Source: Harmothoe impar (lineage: Eukaryota; Annelida; Polychaeta; Phyllodocida; Polynoidae). Taken from it: a stretch of 64,000 nucleotides of DNA. The notes below the pieces were generated by a model, which searched no databases, had not been told where the DNA came from, and saw only the letters and a program-made list of their open reading frames with translations. The position numbers and the translations under genes are program-made. The stretch covers positions 45,088,175 through 45,152,174 of the forward strand of contig OX381705.1 of NCBI GenBank assembly GCA_947462335.1. Reading direction: 5' to 3'. Below, in pieces: positions 44,562 to 56,641 of this stretch (its first letter is position 1; each line of letters opens with the position of its first letter).

Positions 44562-44595
44562 GGTCACACCAAATGAAAAAGTTGGTCTACTGATT
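44562..44595 (+). repeat. Solo end of the CACACCAA/GTTGGTCTAC element
   Basis: GGTCACACCAAATGAAAAAG followed by TTGGTCTACTGATTT matches the left terminus of the 45556-45917 element. Confidence 0.6.
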
Positions 44596-44649
44596 TTGGT
44601 TTTCAAAAAATGGTGAGGGCAGGCGATTTTTTTTTCTCCAATTTTTCAT

Positions 44650-45300
44650 TTGTCTAGGGATTTCAACTTTGAATCAATGTATCACACAAGGAAATCAGAG
44701 AATCTTGAGATGCAGAATATGGATTCTACACCCTAGATTACCCTAAAATTCATGTATTAAACAAGGAAATAAGACAATCTGAAGTTTTTGGCGGCCATCT
44801 TGGCAGCCATCTCGGAATTTTCCAAATTGTAATTTTGATTTCTACACCCTAGAAACTACACAAGGAAATCAGACAATCTTCAGCTTTTGGTACCCCCCTT
44901 TTTGAATAGTCTAGGTTACAGTTAGTAGGCCTACATTGATAAAATTGTCTATAGTTCCGTCCCACCCCTTTTTTTCAATAGCGGCTAAGCCTAGGCTACA
45001 GTTAGTAGGCCTATACATTGATAAAAGTGCCTATAGCACTCCCCCCCCCCCCTTTTTCTCATACCAAGGGGGGGGCGTAAAAAATTCTGACTCCTCTTGT
45101 GGGGGGGCGTCAAAATTTAAGCCCCTTTTTAGCAAAAAAAGCCAGCGCGTTACTATAGTTCCAAGGGGGGGGGGGGAGAAATCTCACCCCCCCCCCTGTA
45201 GATAATAAAGAACACTCCCTTAGTAGGCCTACATTGATAAAGTTGCCTATATTACCACCCTCCTCTATTTTTTTTCAATAGTCTAGGGTACAGCCGAGAA
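44650..45300. repeat. Degenerate direct repeats with TAGGCCTACATTGATAA
   Basis: Three copies of ACAAGGAAATCAGACAATCT lie between about 44680 and 44880. Three copies of GTAGGCCTACATTGATAA with TCAATAGTCTAGG-type words follow (about 44929, 45010, 45225), separated by C and G runs. Confidence 0.6.
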
Positions 45301-45555
45301 ATTTTGACCCCTCTACTTCGAGCAGACACATCCAAGCTGGCGTAGGCCTAATAGGCCTAGGTGGTCATTGTTTATCCAGAGGTTCCAGAGGTTGGTGGGT
45401 GTGTGTGTGTGGCGGGGGGGGGGGGGGGTGTCTAGATTCTACTCTTCTAGAGGTGGGAGGGGGGCAAAAGATTTCGACCCCTCTAATTTTTTTTGCCCCC
45501 CCCCCGGCTACAGACATCTTAAATTTGGGGAAAGAACTAGTAGGCCTACATAGGG

Positions 45556-45917
45556 CCACACCAAAAAAAAAGTTGGTCTACGGATTTCCCGCACCATATT
45601 TTTTTAAATGTATTTTTTTAGTTTTTTTGAAAAAAGAGGTGTCTACGGACAGCGCCCGCATCATTTTCTGAAAAATTGGATTTTTTTTTGTTTTTTTTCT
45701 GGGTGGCGTTTTCTGCATCTTTAGCCAGAAAATATATTTGTAAAATTTAAAAAGAGATTTTCCCTCAGGAAAAAAAATAAATTCGCCCGCCCCCGTTATT
45801 TTTAGGCTGAATTCCATTGACAAAAAAAAAATTGGAAAAAAGAAAAAAAAAAAAAAATTCGCCCTACCGCACCTATTTTTGAAAGACAAATCCGTAGACC
45901 AACTTTTTTTGGTGTTG
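45556..45917. mobile_element. Palindromic element with GTTGGTCTACGGATTT ends
   Basis: CACACC plus an A run and GTTGGTCTACGGATTT on the left are inverted on the right. The core is A/T rich with poly-A and poly-T. The element is about 362 bp, with no coding potential and no clear target duplication. Confidence 0.75.
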
Positions 45918-46085
45918 CCTAGAGGTGGGTGGGGGGGATCGAGGGCCTGAGTGGGGGGGTGGGGGGGGGGACTACAGCAGTGGAACCCCGACTCGCCGCG
46001 CGCATACTTTACGCGCCTACGTCAGCATTGCCGACCGGCAGCCCGTCACGTGACCACTAAGCTGTGCGCTGATTGGACACTGAGA

Positions 46086-46664
46086 AATCACGCTGCAGAC
46101 ATCGTCATTTGGGCGGCAGGCGGCAAGGAAACTGCAAATGGCCGTGAATTATGAATTGTGGGGGGGGGGGGGGGGGGCGGGGGACTGATAATTAGAGGTG
46201 GAATCGATGTGTTTAGGGCCTATTCTATTTGAGTGTCAAGTGGCAGAGAAGTACCAACATATTTTGGGATGCGCTATGAACAGATGTGTATTCCGAGCGA
46301 TTTTGGGTTCAATCAAACTCATCCTTCCCAAATATTGCTGTGACCAACTGATATTGACCAACACAGGTCATTATTGATTCATTCTACCTCGAAATACCGC
46401 TCCAGGCTGCTAAATTGAGATGAATGGACCATTCGAGTCAATCGCGGCCATGTTGAATTATGCACTTGAATATACCTTGAATTATCGGCGAGTCTGCAAC
46501 TCCAACTGCTATTGAATGGCCAATAATTTCGAATTCAACCTTATATGGCTGAAATACTCGCCAATAAACTTTAAACTATAGTGGAAATTCATTTCCCTGT
46601 CTGAAACCCCGGACGTCCGGAATCACGCTGCAGCCGCCGTCATTTGGGCGGCAGGCGGCAAGGA
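46086..46664. repeat. 44-bp direct repeats 535 bp apart
   Basis: AATCACGCTGCAG, then GTCATTTGGGCGGCAGGCGG and CAAGGA occur at 46086-46129 and 46621-46664 with about four differences. Flanks on both sides differ. The interval includes a G run (46157-46179). They might be ends of a short element or a recombined motif. Confidence 0.7.
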
Positions 46665-48552
46665 TATGAAAACCACGAGAAGCCATAGAGATTGAAAACA
46701 CGTTACTGATAGAACAGGGGCCAGCTTGGGAACAAAATGGCGTGTCGATCTGCCGAAAGGCCGTAGTACGACCCGTGTTTTTGTCAACTTATTATGATAT
46801 GACAGATACCGGAATAAGGCAAACAAACAGAAGATGTGGGAACAGCAATTCCTTTAGCTTTATTTGTCATGCTTGATGTAGTGCCTGTTTCAGCAGAAAT
46901 AGGCTTAATATAGCAGAGAAGATGATATTCACCCTCCTGCAACTTCAGTTTTGCCAAAAAAAAATTGATTTCACCAAAAAGTGAAAAAAAAAAGAGAGAT
47001 ATTTTTTGTGGTGAAAAAAATTATTTCTCAACATGTTTAGATATGGAAGTTCATTATGCTGCTGGAAAAAAAAACATGATTACCTACTGTATTTAGCTAT
47101 TTAAATGGAAAATGGAAATCTGAAACTTGCATAACTATAGGCTAGTCGACCCCAGCCAGTGGTATGGAGGGGGAGTAGCACTTGGTGTGCTTGGTCTGGG
47201 TGCCTCCTCGCCAATTATGACATACTTATTAACTAGGATGGCTGCTAGTTTATTTTTCGAGAATATATCAATCAGCATTCACCAATGTATGCAAGCTTAG
47301 GCCCTAGACTGTACTCCCAGCTAAGTACTCTCAGTATTGCTTTTCAGACTGAGCCAACTTCAATTATGTATTTAAAGCATGGGCCCATATCAGAACCGGC
47401 GCCTCCTCCTGTCCAGGGGTTAGGAGGTGCCGTCACCAGGGACTTCAGAGGCATTAAGGGGCGCAATGACCACATGTCATGAAGGAGGCAGGAGGGGACA
47501 CCACCATCTGTGCACCTCTCTCCAGGGTTAGATCTCTAGGATATAGCAGATCAATGCCTGTCCCCCAGCAGTTGCGGGCAGTCCTATAGGGCGGGCTACG
47601 AACCAGAGTGCATGGGGTATGGGGATTGCGGTAGCGGGCAGGATCTGTGCTATCAAAGGGGAGGGGGCTTCGGAACTACGGGTGCTGAGGGGATTTTGGG
47701 AGAGGGAAGGACTGAGACGGGGAGGATAGAACGGGAAGGGTGATGGAAAAGTGAATACGACACTACAGCAACGTCTCAGGGGATAGAATAGGCATATGAA
47801 GCGGGACAGTAGTGTATCTGCCTGGAAGGGAGCAGCCGTATATAAGCCAAAGTTTTGGGGGTGATGCTGATAGCTTGAGGTAAGAGGAGTATATATAGGA
47901 AAAGAGTCAGGGGGGGGGGCTTTGCTGGCTGGACCCACTCCCATCAGGGGACGTGTACGCTAGACAGATGATGGAAGACCAACGCCTCCCGCTGCCAAAC
48001 CTTTACCACATACACCCTTCAGAAACGACCATGCAGGAGTGACCCGACTCCTCAGCTCATTTATCTAAGAAAACTGCCAACTATCCTGTCTCTTAAATCC
48101 ACCAAATACCGATTGCCTACTCTCTTGATCTGAGACTCGCCTACAAGCCAGCTGAGCCCGGGCGAACATAGTAAACCTATACGTGCCCAGCTTTGTCATT
48201 TATGGGACATGCTCAAAATCTAAGGGGTAGACCCAGGGGGAGAGTACCTCACACTGGTATGGGGTAATGTGTTCCTTCTGCCACGCCCGGGTGCGTAGAA
48301 CTGACGCTTAGCCCGCCTTCCCCGCAGATAAGGACACCAGCTGTCCACTGAGGAACCAGAGGACATGGCACAGAACATTAAACTCGGGCAGTCCTCTAAG
48401 GGCATGACGCATTAAACTCAAACGGTTTGAAATATTAATGTATTAAAATTATTATTATATTAAAAGACACTAGAATGTGAAATTCCAATTCCTTACTACT
48501 AGTATAACCCTTCGGCAATAATGTGCCTCTATATAGGTCTCCGTACTTTTGA
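46665..48552. other. Non-coding stretch
   Basis: No recognisable exon or repeat. A 138-codon minus ORF at 47528-47944 is Pro/Ser-rich and unlike known proteins. Confidence 0.45.
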
Positions 48553-48738
48553 CCATGTCGCCGTGTCAATTTTTAGCAAAAGGGCCCTGTCGTCGGGTCG
48601 AATTTTATACATATAGAATATACTAGAGCATTATAAAAATGGCTGTGTCCGTCGGTTTTTAAAGGGGCCGTGTCGCCCGTGTCGATTTTTAAAGGGGCCG
48701 TGTCGCCCGTGTCGATTTTTACCCATGTAGAGGCACAA
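48553..48738 (+). mobile_element. Solo DIRS-family terminal region
   Basis: Four to five units of GTGTCGATTTTTAAAGGGGC end in TTTTTACCCATGTAGAGGCA, as at 2644-2736, in the same orientation. No RT or recombinase is nearby, so it is a relic. Confidence 0.6.
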
Positions 48739-48762
48739 TAATTATACATACTACAATATGAA

Positions 48763-48823
48763 AGTCCGGTTTCCAGTAGTGCCCCCTCCCCTTTTCAGAA
48801 TCCTGGATCCACCACTGTATACA
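48763..48823 (-). mobile_element. Single hAT-like terminus
   Basis: The minus strand begins CAGTGGTGGATCCAGGATTC and continues into a GGGGAGGGGG run. CAGTGGYGGATCCAG is a common hAT-type end. The other end was not found. Confidence 0.4.
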
Positions 48824-50956
48824 TTGTATACATATAAAGTCTTCATTGGAATAGGAATGCCTCTTGCCACATTGCTGACTTCATCTGCTGTACACCCACA
48901 ATTGCTTGAGAAAATTACGCGGGCATCGATTTTCAAAGGTTATTTTTACTAGCTTGATTGCATGACCATTAGAAAATCAATGCAATGGTTAATACATTGC
49001 CATCGACATTGGAAAAGATCAACCTACTCATGATGTACTTCTGATCCGATGAGACTTGGGATGTGCTGTATGGTATAGCTAGCAGTTTGGGGGATGTTGA
49101 CTGAATGTGTAATCCTAAATAAATGGTATGTTTGGGGCGCTCAGTAAACTTACTCGGTAATTAACTATACACTGAGCCAGTGCGCATATTCCGGGTTGTT
49201 TCAGACTTGAGCTTAGGAAGCAGGTTAATGCATAGGTCTCAATTTCAGTCGGTGTATATAAACAGGTAAACATGGGAAGGACTTCCGGGTAACATGTCCT
49301 ACAGGTATTTCTTTTATCGCTTTGCCGATATCGGGGTTGCACTAAAAAAGGTACATGAGTGTATACATAGGCCTATAGTCAGACGGGCGCCCATGTCTCC
49401 CCCAGGGTGTGTTGGCGCCATCCAGTCTCAATCCTCACAAGGCCAGATAGGAATCGGGGATGCGCAGGTCGGCGGGGGCACTGACCGACCCTGGAGGAGG
49501 TACCGTAGGGGGGAATGTGAGGGGTACATGGCGTGGTGGTCCTGGCAGAGGTCAGTGCAGGACGAGAAGAGAGTGCAAGGATGAAAAGGGACAGTAAGGG
49601 AGGAAGGGCGGGGGGACGAGCATGTGAGTTTCTTTCAATGCCATGGTGTCGAAGCCGGCATGCTGGTTAAAATAATAGGCGGTGGCACCACTCTAGTTCG
49701 ATGTCTCTTTATATCAATTCTACCCCAGCATTAAGCTCTCCCGTACAGCTATTATCGGATCCGGGAGTGCAAAGACGCCTCTAGCAGTCATTTTGTGTTA
49801 CAATAGGCAATCAGCAAATCGCAGCCGAAGACAAATAAATAATCAACAGAATCTGTCAGGCAGGCTTCCTAATTACTCATGTTTTGCACCAATCAGTGTG
49901 TTCGGAGAATTAGCATAATGTGGCATACTCAGTTTGTAACTGGTCTTTGTCTCGCAGAGATGGTACATCTTAGATCACGTAGAAAAGAAAAACGCCAGGA
50001 GAAGTGATTATCGGTACAGATAAATGTCATTTCTACCAAGGAGAGCGCTTTAGAAAGAAATATTTGGTTAAAATGTCTACTCCGATGGTGGTCATGTCAC
50101 ATTTAGGAGTAGCTTGTCTAATTAGCTAGGTCTCTGCCGAATACACTGTCAATACCAAATATGTTTAACTCTCGCACAAGACGGACATTTGGACCATTGA
50201 AGAAATGGATGAAGCTCCTAGCCTTTAGTTTAGAGATAAAGTGGAAAATCGTTACTATAGTAACCTCAGTCTGACCTCCACAACGGGACATCTATAGTAA
50301 CCACAGACCAAAGCTAGCCCTGAATTAATAGTGCCATAATTCCAGGATTAATAGAACCCAACACAAAAATCACTAGCACATTTCCCCAGAGTGGGGAGAT
50401 CAAAAGCCACTGTCTGGCCGACCGGACAACCCATTCATTCCCAGCCGAGTGTGATGGATTTTCCAGCGTGACAAACCAGGGAGGAAAGTCGTCTGGTGTG
50501 TGCAAATGTCGGCTGCTTGTTTGATTGACCACAGCCACAGACAAAGAACCAGTCTCATACCTGAGACCCCACACCAGCATGTCGGTCTGACTATCTTCAC
50601 ATGTCAACTTTAATCTGCTGATGGCCACATTGGATCAGGCAACTCAATGAAAGGAAATGGTCATTTCCATCAAAGATCTCATGAGCGCAAATATCGAGAT
50701 GTGTTTCACATGCATATCTCGTTGGTTGGTTGTCCAGGTTGCTTAAGGCCCTAGGTAACAGCTATGATCTTTTCAAGGGCAGTTATGGTGATCGAATCTA
50801 TGTGGTAAGGCAAGATAGAAAGCACGCCCCTACACTTTTACCAAGGCAATCACACACTATACATAGGCATAGTGGGAAATAAACAGGTTTTGGTATGCTG
50901 TATGTCAACCACAGAAGGGGGGTGGTGGGTCGCAGTTCAAGCAGCAGGGTGGTGCT
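48824..50956. other. Non-coding stretch
   Basis: ORFs at 49294-49584 (plus) and 50314-50628 (minus) have no recognised similarity. No repeat is evident. Confidence 0.45.
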
Positions 50957-51012
50957 GATTCTCAAACCCACGATATTGTGGGTTCTATACAAACGCTCTA
51001 CCACCTGAGCTA
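50957..51012 (-). repeat. tRNA-derived (SINE-like) fragment
   Basis: The minus strand has TAGCTCAGGTGGTAGAGC (A box and D arm, 50995-51012) and GGGTTTGAGAATC (B box, 50957-50969). A degraded ATTCGACGTAAT end of the 2842-3020 MITE family lies immediately beyond it at 51014. Confidence 0.6.
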
Positions 51013-53573
51013 AATTCGACGTAATGAGCACCCCCAAACGAATAAGCGTCGCCCTCTTTGAAGCCATTTGACAGACTAGTAAAAGTCCAGGCTCTCATAA
51101 TTTTGGAAATAACAAAACTCAATACTACTAAGATATCAATGATATAATTCGTTAAGTCGAATATGTAAAGATCTGTGCCATTTTCTGGTCGGCATGAATA
51201 AACACCACCTCGTTAATGCCCGCTGGGTATCTCGCTGTTTCTCTCCTCCCATTCAGATTCTAAGGAATGAGGTATATTTATCTAAGGGGTACAGCAACAA
51301 AGCAGCGACCTTCCAGTTCCATTCCCTCCCCCTAGATAAAGCTATATTGTACTGCCACCATTGCACTGTTACCGTGTAAACCCTGATATCCTCGGGCTTG
51401 CCTGGCCCTTGTTTCACGCTTCACACACAATGTATCCACAGTCACATGGGCACAGAGACTGAAGTCAATACTGACCAATCAGGCATGGCTGGCAGAAATC
51501 ATTCCTCACATGAGCGCTGTGGTGGCACCCACTTTTTGACCCACTAGTCTCCCCTTGGATGCTCGCCCTTGGTAGAGGACACGCCTGCTATTCATCTTTT
51601 TCCCTGGGCCTTTTTCACAAAGGAAATCGGCTCTGGTTGTACACGGATGTTGACTATGTTGTGTCCGTTGTTTGATATTGAACGCCCAGTGGACTCATCA
51701 CTGGGACGGAAGGAATACCAGACATGAATTGCTGAAGGGTTGTCGTAGGGAGTTCATCGATTTTTATCATCACTGGACAATAGGCGCACTTGTTAAATGC
51801 CGACATTGATCAATAGAACTTCGCTTCGCTTTACCTCGTACAGTGTGTATCAGAAAGGATTGGGCGCATTGGGCTTGTGGTAGGGGTCCTTTATAAATGC
51901 CAGAAAAAACCCAGAAGATTCATCTTAAATCCGTACGCCCTAACCCCATGCTAAAACATGCATTCATAGTAAATAAACTAAACTAAAGAAAAAAACAACA
52001 ACATTATTTACCTTTCTTTTTCTTCGAATCTGTATGTGTAAGGTCACACCAGTTCTGGGATAATATTGTTAACCATTTTTAATAAACACATCGACTCCCG
52101 AGTATATGGCAAAGGAAAAGGGAATAGAAAAAAAGAAATTCTCCAACTTAAGTCAGCAATCGTGTTTTACTTTAATCGCAGGACTGCATGTATGGAGACA
52201 GCAGACAAGTTGTCAGTAGTATAACAAGAGCGTACTTTGAGCCTGACACCAATGTACACCAATGTCCCATGGGAGACCTGGCGCTAATGGAGCTACCCTG
52301 TCCAACGTCTCCTGGGGAATAGAGTGTGGTTTATAATACGCAGCACCACACAGAAAAAAGAGAGGTACAGTTTACAGCCAGACGGATGGTGATTTGGACG
52401 CTTTGGGCCCCATTCCCTGTAATCTCTTTGCGGCTTCCCACGTTGGGCTGCAGCTCCTCCGACCGCCAACTGTTGTATAATTCTGATGGAGGGGCTGTGA
52501 AAAATGGGCGGGGTTATAAGAGGTATTTAGAACTAGGCTTGCCACGCCAGTGCATGTCCTCCCTACTAGAGACAGGTCCCCTGCGTGGCCCATGCTATCT
52601 AGAAAGGCCTTGGTAACCACAATTGGGCTAAAATCACTCACGCGACATACCTTGCACGTCTCTAGTGGACATATAGGCGTTACCGCACAGTAGGTACCAG
52701 TCATGTTTATATTAGAGCAGTGAGTATATTTACTGTGATATCTTGGCCCCATCTTGACCCTCATGGAGAAGAATCCACAGCCTACTACACACGTATGACC
52801 ACTGCCAGCCCTGACTTATATTTGTATAATAGAATTTGGTAAGCGTTAGAATGGTCTCCATATTCAATCGCTGCCATACATACATCCACATACATGACTT
52901 ACATCTTGAACACTGTCACACCCATCCACCACCACAACCACCACAGCATTCCACGAATCCGACCAGGGAGTAATCAGGTAGTGACCGCCATCAGTTCTAC
53001 GTCCAATTTAAAGAACACTCTCCTAGCTGCACGCTAATCAGTGTGTTATCTGCTACAGCTCGCCTTCCGATCACCCCCTGCCCCACTCTCATGACGTGGA
53101 TGGATCGGCCGTTTAATACAGTGCTAGTGTAGTTGGCGGTGGTGGGGGTGGGGGAGCTCTTATCACGGCGAGGATGCGGGGGCTTGAGGAGAAAAATGTC
53201 CTCAGGCGTGATTTGCAGCCGTCTTACAGAAACCAGTGGGCCCTGGGCGGACATCCCGGTCAAACCGATCAATGCGAGGGTATATGAGGGCCTTCATACA
53301 GTGTACTACTAGTGCCAAGGGAGGCTGGGTACTTTGGGGCGCGGGGATGGAGGTAAGACAGGGAAGGCAGGGGAGATGTAAGATGGCGGTATACAGGAAA
53401 TGGCTAGGATAGATGAATTGCAGGCGGGGGGCGGGGGGGGGGGGTGCGGAAAACTGGTAAACGGCACGAGGCGGCGGGGTGGAGGGGGACAGTCAGTCCC
53501 AACATCCTAAATACTATGTACCTTATCCAAGCTTCCGTACCACCGTTATACTACACGGTTTTACTGCCACAAA
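51013..53573. other. Non-coding stretch
   Basis: Apart from the MITE relic at 51014-51060 and a G run near 53428-53443 I see no gene or repeat. Confidence 0.45.
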
Positions 53574-54066
53574 ACATGTCTTATAACACTGCCTTATATC
53601 TCCGCCATGTCCTATACTACTACCTGATTCCAGTTCCCATGTCCTATACTACTACCTGATACCAGACCCCCCCCCCCCCCATGTCTTATACTACTACCTG
53701 ACACCAGACCCCCCCCCCCCCATGTCCTATACTACTACCTGACACCAGACCCCCCCCCCCCCCATGTCCAATACTACTAACTGATTCCAGCCCCCATATC
53801 CTATACTGCTACCTGATACCAGCCCCCATGTCCTATACTACTAACTGATTCCAGCCCCCATGTCCTATACTACTACCTGATACCAGCCCCCATGTCCTAT
53901 ACTACTACCTGATACCAGTCCCCCCATGTCCTATACTACTACCTGATTCCAGCCCCCATGTCCTATACTACTACCTGATACCAAACTCCATGTCCTATAC
54001 TGCAACCTGATACCAGCCCCCATGTCCTATACTACTACCTGATACCAGACCCCATGTCCTATACTA

Positions 54067-54297
54067 GGAATTTGATCTTAGGTCCTCTGCATCATGAATC
54101 CACCATGCTAACCACTACTCTATGAGGGACAGGTGACATAAGGAATGCCCAGGTACAACCCACTCACAAAACTCACACCCTGTTTGTACCCTAATCTCGG
54201 ACATGAGATTTGACTGAGCTGGTTGCTGGTGACTAGGCGGATACAATTGGTACCAGAGGAACACTTGGTGACGCCACCAGTATCTCGCTAGTGACTA
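54067..54297 (-). mobile_element. 231-bp insertion with tRNA-like end inside the minisatellite
   Basis: ATACTA occurs on both sides (54061-54066 and 54298-54303), while an uninterrupted unit has it once. On the minus strand TAGAGTAGTGGTTAGCATGG (A box) and AAGATCAAATTCC (B box) sit at tRNA spacing. The B box lies right at the insertion's edge and 170 bp lie upstream of the A box, the reverse of a normal SINE layout. Confidence 0.65.
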
Positions 54298-54813
54298 ATA
54301 CTACTACCTGTTACCAGCCCCCATGTCCTATACTACTACCTGCTACCAGCCCCCATGTCCTATACTGCTACCTGCTACCAGCCCCCATGTCCTATACTGC
54401 TACCTGATACCATCCCCCATGTTCTATACTACTACCTGATACCAGACCCCATGTCCTATACTGCTACCTGATACCAGCCCCCATGTCCTATACTGCTACC
54501 TGATACCAGCCCCCATGTCCTATACTACTACCTGATACCAGACCCCATGTCCTATACTACTACCTGATACCAGACCCCATGTCCTATACTACTACCTGAT
54601 ACCAGACCCCATGTCCTATACTACTACCTGATACCAGCCCCCCCATGTCCTATACTACTACCTGATACCAGCCCCCATGTCCTATACAGCTACCTGATAC
54701 CAGCCCCCATGTTCTATACTACTACCTGATACCAGCCCCCATGTTCTATACTACTACCTGATACCAGACCCCCATGTTCTATACTACTACCCTGTACCAG
54801 TCCCCATGTCCTA

Positions 54814-55025
54814 GTTCGTTAGCGGCAATTCAGGTTGCTCCGTCTACGCAGCCATGTTAGTTCAGAGCTCGGAATTTCTAGTGAGATCTAGGCAGTGACC
54901 ACACTCACACAGAATATGCCAGGAATAGGCTACATTACGAGAGCAGAACCAAGGTCTCACGAGACTGCCGATGTCAGCATACATAGCGGAGTGACGGGAA
55001 CAAGTTAACTCCTGGTACATCACTA
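54814..55025. other. Second foreign stretch within the minisatellite
   Basis: Unique sequence of about 212 bp interrupts a unit between CCTA and ACTACTACC. CTA on both sides might be a 3-bp duplication. No inverted ends are visible. Confidence 0.5.
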
Positions 55026-55131
55026 AACTACTACCTGTTATCAGTACCCATGTCCTATACTACGACCCTGTACTAGCCCCCATGCCCTATTCCTACTACT
55101 ACCCGATACCATCCCCATGTCATATACTACT

Positions 55132-56220
55132 TCAAAAGTACCTTACATCACCCCTTTTCTTTTTATAGCGCAGCTTTTGCAAGTCCTTTGCTGGGGCCTA
55201 TGCCACATTGCAGACAATCCTGTAGGCCTCACTGAGACCTAGCTCATTATTCAGCATATCAATAGAGAAGGGCTTCCCTTTCAAGTAGGCAAGGCGCTGC
55301 TCATGCTTTTCAAATGAGAGTGAAGTCTGCCGTAGGGGTTTAAAAAGGAAAGGCTCGTTACGGGTGTAATTTAAATAGAGATGGATCTGGAAGTAATTAA
55401 TCTAGGAGAAAACATATCCAATTAGCCTAAAAATGAGAGGAAACTTATAAATACATGTAGCGATATGACGCTTCAAGACGGCCATATGTCCCCAGTGCTT
55501 AGGGATCTTCACTTATCCATCCTCATTTAATAAAGTGTGTGATATTAATTGGGTGTTGCTTCCATTAAGAAATCTAATAACAGAAAACACAGCCTGCAAC
55601 CAAGAACAGGGGATACCAGTGGATGGATTTTATTGAATTGCTATGGTTCTAACCATAACTATTGAAGGTCACAGGATGTTTATCACCACAATACAGTGCT
55701 GCAGCATCAAGTGCCAATCACCTTGCCACCTTGCGTCGAAAAATGATAGCAGACACTTGGTATCACTGGAAAGCTGTGATTGTAAAAAAAAAAAGTCGTA
55801 CAAACTTGGTTCAAGGTCAAGGTCAAATGACTGGATTTGGGATGTGATATGTGATCACAACTTCCTATAAATAAATTGTAACCTCTATTTTTCTTGTGCT
55901 ATGCTATTTTGCAATCTATCAACCACAGTTAATGTTGTGACCTTCATTCCAGAGGTCAAGGTCATGACCTTGCAATAGTTGACATAATTTAAATTGCTTA
56001 CCTGATTGCTTCCCATTTCTCCAATCCAGAATGATCATAAGTTAACATGTATAGAACTTTACTAATCTTAAACAGTATGATAGACATGACGTAACACACC
56101 TTTTAATGTATAACTGCTAATGAAAATGCTACATGTCAAATAAGCATCACATGCTAGATGCTTCTCATATGCTACACTCATGAAGTCGAGAAAGGAATAT
56201 CAATGCTCTGCTGTACCAGA
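55132..56220. other. Non-coding stretch, probably body of a decayed LINE
   Basis: No frame is preserved. It precedes the AATAAAGAAATTT/(GAATT)6 end at 56258-56300 and may be its untranslated region. Confidence 0.35.
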
Positions 56221-56257
56221 CAAAATACAGGGATTTATCCCTGTCTGTTGCAGTTTA

Positions 56258-56300
56258 AATAAAGAAATTTGAATTGAATTGAATTGAATTGAATTGAATT
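56258..56300 (+). repeat. Probable LINE 3' end with (GAATT)6 tail
   Basis: AATAAAGAAATTT is followed by six GAATT units. CAGGGATTTATCCCTG just upstream forms a small hairpin, a common feature of LINE 3' ends. Confidence 0.6.
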
Positions 56301-56641
56301 ATGAAGAGAGCTACACATGTCATTCTGACATAGGTTTGATAGACTGGGTTAAATGTAAAAAAGATGCATCACACATATGATAATTGGTTGAGTGAAGGTC
56401 AAGCAAGGTCACTCTGTTTTTACACCTACAACTACAAAGAATGATCCACCTGTTCTTCCTGGCATGTGTGATTCAAAGTTACTCCTCTTCAGAGTCGACG
56501 GTTTCTGGTAGCAAAGAGTATATGTTTAGACATGGGTCAATGGGGTTAGCACTATTGCATCCACAGGCAGGCACACAGGATTATTTATGTCCAATGCATA
56601 CACATTTATCAGAGCACCCATCCAAGCATTCACAGATCAGG

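Larger units (their letters stand above)
53574..55131. repeat. C-rich 30-32 bp minisatellite, ~33 units, two insertions
   Basis: The unit is CCCCCATGTCCTATACTACT plus ACCTGATACCAG. Some units carry C runs up to 14. About 14 units precede an insertion at 54067-54297, about 17 follow, then a second foreign stretch (about 54814-55025) and two to three decayed units. Units vary by a few bases with no unique spacers, so this is a minisatellite. Confidence 0.93.

Noticed and set aside
45363..45889. ORFs of 60-100 codons on both strands
   Set aside because: They arise from G/C runs and poly-A/poly-T of palindromic elements.
53574..55131. CRISPR-like regularly spaced repeats
   Set aside because: Units are head-to-tail with no unique spacers, the DNA is eukaryotic and there are no cas genes; it is a minisatellite.
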